Source of the DNA: Bifidobacterium breve | Lineage (GTDB): Bacteria; Actinomycetota; Actinomycetes; S36-B12; UBA5976 | Length of the DNA stretch: 7,491 bases | NCBI GenBank assembly: GCA_945861165.1 | Contig: CAMATO010000047.1 | Coordinates: 1 to 7,491, forward strand | Direction of reading: 5' to 3' | Shown here: positions 5,292 through 7,491 of the stretch, piece by piece | How the letters are laid out: every line of letters begins with the position of its first letter | Position numbering within the stretch: position 1 is the first letter of the stretch | Made by a program: the position numbers and the translations under genes | The notes under the pieces: generated by a model | The model's input: the letters and a program-made list of their open reading frames with translations, nothing else | Told to the model about the DNA's origin: nothing | Databases searched by the model: none

Positions 5292-5762
5292 TCACACCAC
5301 TTGGCTCAAGGTTAGTTTAAATATTTCGTTAACACTTTGGTCACGAATTTGTGTTCTATCCCCCACCAATTCTAATTTTTGGCATATGTTGTGGTCACCA
5401 ATCGAAATGGCCACAAATACTATTCCGGGAGCAAAACCCTCACTTTTATCTGGTCCAGCCACACCTGTGGTGGCAATACCAATGTCAGTATTCATTATTT
5501 CTCTAATATTTATAGCCATACATTGAGCTACTGGTTCAGAAATGCTGGTGAATTTAGTGATTAAAGCAGGATCAACCTTTAAAACTTGTTGTTTGGTTTC
5601 GTCGCGATAAGCAATGATTCCACCTTTAAACACAGCTGATGCTCCAGGAATCTGGGTTAAACTCGCAGCGACTAAGCCACCAGTTAAAGATTCGGCTACT
5701 GAAATAGTTAAATTAAGTTGGCCAAGTTCTTGGATAAGCTCATAAGCTAAATCGTTTACCAA
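5292..5762 (-). CDS. pncC: nicotinamide-nucleotide amidohydrolase (CinA C-terminal domain)
   Basis: A 156-residue protein equal to the C-terminal domain of CinA, without the N-terminal MoCF-like (COG1058) domain. It deamidates nicotinamide mononucleotide to nicotinate mononucleotide in pyridine nucleotide recycling. Family blocks are SVAESLTGGLVAASL (21-35, with the probable catalytic Ser25), GASAVFKGGIIAYRDETKQ (40-58, Lys46 and Tyr52), SEPVAQCMA, ATTGVAGPD (97-105) and GDRTQIRDQSV (134-144). The start is TTG at 5762, two bases after the pgsA stop, with a GAGATGA stretch inside pgsA as a weak ribosome site; no ATG or GTG fits better, and the N-terminus DLAYELIQEL is at the usual place for the domain. 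Translation is probably coupled to pgsA. Actinobacterial clusters commonly have it between pgsA and clgR, often annotated cinA. Confidence 0.92.
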   Translation of the reverse strand: MVNDLAYELIQELGQLNLTISVAESLTGGLVAASLTQIPGASAVFKGGIIAYRDETKQQVLKVDPALITKFTSISEPVAQCMAINIREIMNTDIGIATTGVAGPDKSEGFAPGIVFVAISIGDHNICQKLELVGDRTQIRDQSVNEIFKLTLSQVV

Positions 5763-5764
5763 CT

Positions 5765-6346
5765 TTAATTTTCATCTCTGTCTGTCATGATTGCTTTCAT
5801 AATGTAATCAACAGCGGTAGCTAAAGTTAAGAAAACCGCAATATACATAAAAATTTCGGCTAAAACATTCAGTGTGGCAGATAAAGGTAATAGATAAAAA
5901 CTGATTGCCACAATTTGCATAAGGGTCTTAGCTTTTCCACCACGACTGGCAGGAATAACTCCTTTATTGATAACCCAAAATCTTAAGAAAGTAACAAATA
6001 ATTCTCTAGCTAAAATTACCCAGGTAAACCACCAGTCCAACAAATTTAGATAAGACAACCCAATCAGGGCCACCCCTATTAGAGCCTTATCCGCAATAGG
6101 ATCAAATATTTTCCCAAAGTTGGTGATCAAATCCCACCTGCGGGCAATTGTGCCATCTGCAATATCTGTTAAAGCTGCCACTATAAAAAGTGAACCAGCA
6201 ATAATGCGGTTGGAATCAGTTGCTGCATCATCTTTGAACAAAAGCCAAGCCAGCACTGGCACCACCAAAATTCTTATGGTGGTCAAAAAATTAGGAATAT
6301 TAATTGAACTAACTGCTGAAATAGGATCGGCAACCCGATCTGGCAC
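5765..6346 (-). CDS. pgsA: CDP-diacylglycerol-glycerol-3-phosphate 3-phosphatidyltransferase
   Basis: A 193-residue integral membrane enzyme of the CDP-alcohol phosphatidyltransferase family. The signature D61-x2-D64-G65-x2-A68-R69-x8-G78-x3-D82-x3-D86 is complete, and NIPNFLTTIRI at 16-26 is the typical PgsA opening. About five to six hydrophobic helices follow. Product is phosphatidylglycerol phosphate, precursor of phosphatidylglycerol and cardiolipin. The related actinobacterial phosphatidylinositol phosphate synthase has the same motif, but position next to rimO and pncC and the N-terminal sequence favour PgsA; the exact acceptor cannot be proved from sequence. The start is GTG at 6346, 8 bases after the rimO stop, with no clear Shine-Dalgarno site; no in-frame ATG precedes the conserved region. 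Likely second gene of the rimO operon. Confidence 0.92.
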   Translation of the reverse strand: MPDRVADPISAVSSINIPNFLTTIRILVVPVLAWLLFKDDAATDSNRIIAGSLFIVAALTDIADGTIARRWDLITNFGKIFDPIADKALIGVALIGLSYLNLLDWWFTWVILARELFVTFLRFWVINKGVIPASRGGKAKTLMQIVAISFYLLPLSATLNVLAEIFMYIAVFLTLATAVDYIMKAIMTDRDEN

Positions 6347-6354
6347 AGCAGGTT

Positions 6355-7491
6355 TTAAGACTGGGCGCTCGATTTTGTCATCACCTCCAGGTCTGCTCCT
6401 ACGCTACCTACAACTACTGCTTTTACTAAATCACCCACACTTGCGTTGCTGTTCAAGATGGTAGTTATGCCGTCAACTTCAGGTCCTTGCTGCCTAATGC
6501 GACCGGTTACGCCATCTTCATCATTTGCCTCAACTAATACTTCAACATCGTTATTAATTCTGCCCTGAGCTCTTTGAGACATTAGTTCTTCAGCAATCGA
6601 ATTAAGATTATTGACTCGTTCATCAATTAATTCTTGATCTAATCCATCTTTAAAACCTGCAGCTTCAGTACCATCTTCAACTGAGTAACCAAAGATGCCG
6701 ATGGCATCTAATTCTGCTTGCTCTAGAAAATTCTTTATTTCTTCATATTCACTTTGCGTTTCCCCAGGGAAACCGACAATGAAATTACTTCTAATTCCTG
6801 CTTCGGGACTTATTTTTCTGATGTTATTAATTAAAGTTAAAAAGTCTTTGGTGCCCCCAAAACGTTTCATTCTTCTTAAAACATCTGGATGAGCATGTTG
6901 GAAAGATAAATCAAAATATGGGACAACTTTTTCAGTCCGAGCAATAGCTTCAACTAGTGAAGGTCTCATTTCTGCTGGTTGCAGATATGACAATCTAATC
7001 CAATCAAGGGAATCAATTTTAGCAATTTCGGGTAATAACGTTTCCAATAACCGAATATCACCTAAATCTTTGCCATAGCTGGTTGTGTTTTCACTGACTA
7101 AAAATAATTCTTTAACTCCGTTTTGGCCTAACCAGGCTGCTTCTTCTAATATTTCAGCTGGTCTTCGTGAAAGATATGAACCTCTGAATCTGGGGATGGC
7201 ACAAAATGTGCATCTTCGATCACAACCAGAAGCAAGTTTTAAAGGAGCACTAGGTTTATCGTCTAATCTAAATCGATTAAGTGGTTGGGCAATCTTTTTT
7301 TCACTTCGCGCAGTAGGCGAAATTGGTAACAACAATCTTCGATCTTGCGGAATTGGGGCAGCTGGTCTATTGCCACTTAGCACTTCGTTTAATTTTGCGG
7401 TGATATTTTCATAATCATCAAAACCTAAAATGGCATCTGCTTCAGGTAAAGCTTTTTCTAATTCGTTGCCGTATCGCTCGGCCATGCAACC
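6355..7491 (-). CDS. rimO: ribosomal protein S12 methylthiotransferase RimO (5' end missing)
   Basis: The frame is open to the right edge. The first visible residues are Gly-Cys-Met-Ala-Glu-Arg-Tyr, i.e. the last conserved cysteine of the N-terminal MTTase domain, so roughly the first 80-90 residues lie outside, and the ATG at 7485 is internal. RimO is a radical SAM enzyme with two iron-sulfur clusters that methylthiolates an Asp of ribosomal protein S12. The radical SAM motif is CDRRCTFCAIP (7224 leftward) followed by RFRGSYLSRRPAEILEE; then SENTTSYGKD, FDLSFQHAHPDVLRRMKR and FIVGFPGET. The C-terminus is a TRAM domain with RQQGPEVDGIT, a sequence typical of RimO rather than MiaB. It heads the block pgsA-pncC-clgR, with only 8 bases before pgsA. 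Nothing looks abnormal. Confidence 0.95.
   Translation of the reverse strand, partial: GCMAERYGNELEKALPEADAILGFDDYENITAKLNEVLSGNRPAAPIPQDRRLLLPISPTARSEKKIAQPLNRFRLDDKPSAPLKLASGCDRRCTFCAIPRFRGSYLSRRPAEILEEAAWLGQNGVKELFLVSENTTSYGKDLGDIRLLETLLPEIAKIDSLDWIRLSYLQPAEMRPSLVEAIARTEKVVPYFDLSFQHAHPDVLRRMKRFGGTKDFLTLINNIRKISPEAGIRSNFIVGFPGETQSEYEEIKNFLEQAELDAIGIFGYSVEDGTEAAGFKDGLDQELIDERVNNLNSIAEELMSQRAQGRINNDVEVLVEANDEDGVTGRIRQQGPEVDGITTILNSNASVGDLVKAVVVGSVGADLEVMTKSSAQS

Noticed and set aside
7483..7491. ATG at 7485 as the start of rimO
   Set aside because: The frame continues upstream with Gly-Cys, matching the conserved GC(M/L)AxRY block of the MTTase domain, so the gene runs off the window edge.

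Overview
The window reads as a stretch of a low-GC actinobacterial chromosome; hand counts of sample segments give roughly 35-45% G+C. Three things point to Actinobacteria: the gene order rimO-pgsA-pncC-clgR next to DUF3046-recA-recX; an SOS box of the TCGAAC-N4-GTTCGA type; and a RecA-NDp (PafBC-type) promoter motif at recA. Low GC, compact spacing and probable leaderless starts would fit a streamlined planktonic lineage such as the freshwater acI/Nanopelagicales group. That placement is inference, since no rRNA or other taxonomic marker is present.

Layout. All genes are on the minus strand except a two-gene plus-strand insert. From the right edge, in minus-strand order, come rimO (5' end cut off at base 7491), pgsA, pncC (stand-alone CinA C-terminal domain) and clgR. 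They are separated by 8, 2 and 40 bases and look like one operon, with clgR possibly also made from its own leaderless promoter. Then comes a plus-strand pair, 3403-4958: a crtQ-like glycosyltransferase interrupted by one in-frame TAA, and an intact crtO-like acyltransferase overlapping it by one base. Next, again on the minus strand, are a DUF3046 gene, a 154-bp regulatory gap with two DNA-damage promoter signals, recA and recX. At the left are a secreted cysteine-repeat protein of unknown function with its own promoter, and the first 59 codons of tgt (running off at base 1).

How the parts relate. recA/recX form the recombination unit: RecA is the strand-exchange protein and RecX its modulator. 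recA control appears dual, by LexA and by a PafBC-type promoter. A GC-rich hairpin in the first codons of recX may lower RecX output relative to RecA. clgR is the family of regulators of Clp protease genes. The crtQ/crtO pair matches the last two steps of staphyloxanthin-type carotenoid decoration (glycosylation, then acylation of the sugar). Here the glycosyltransferase is broken, or misread, inside its catalytic domain.

No intergenic gap exceeds about 155 bases, and I saw no RNA genes, CRISPR arrays or insertion sequences. The least explained items are the crtQ stop with its composition shift, the repeated TCAACGTTGA palindrome around the tgt start, and the cysteine-repeat secreted protein.
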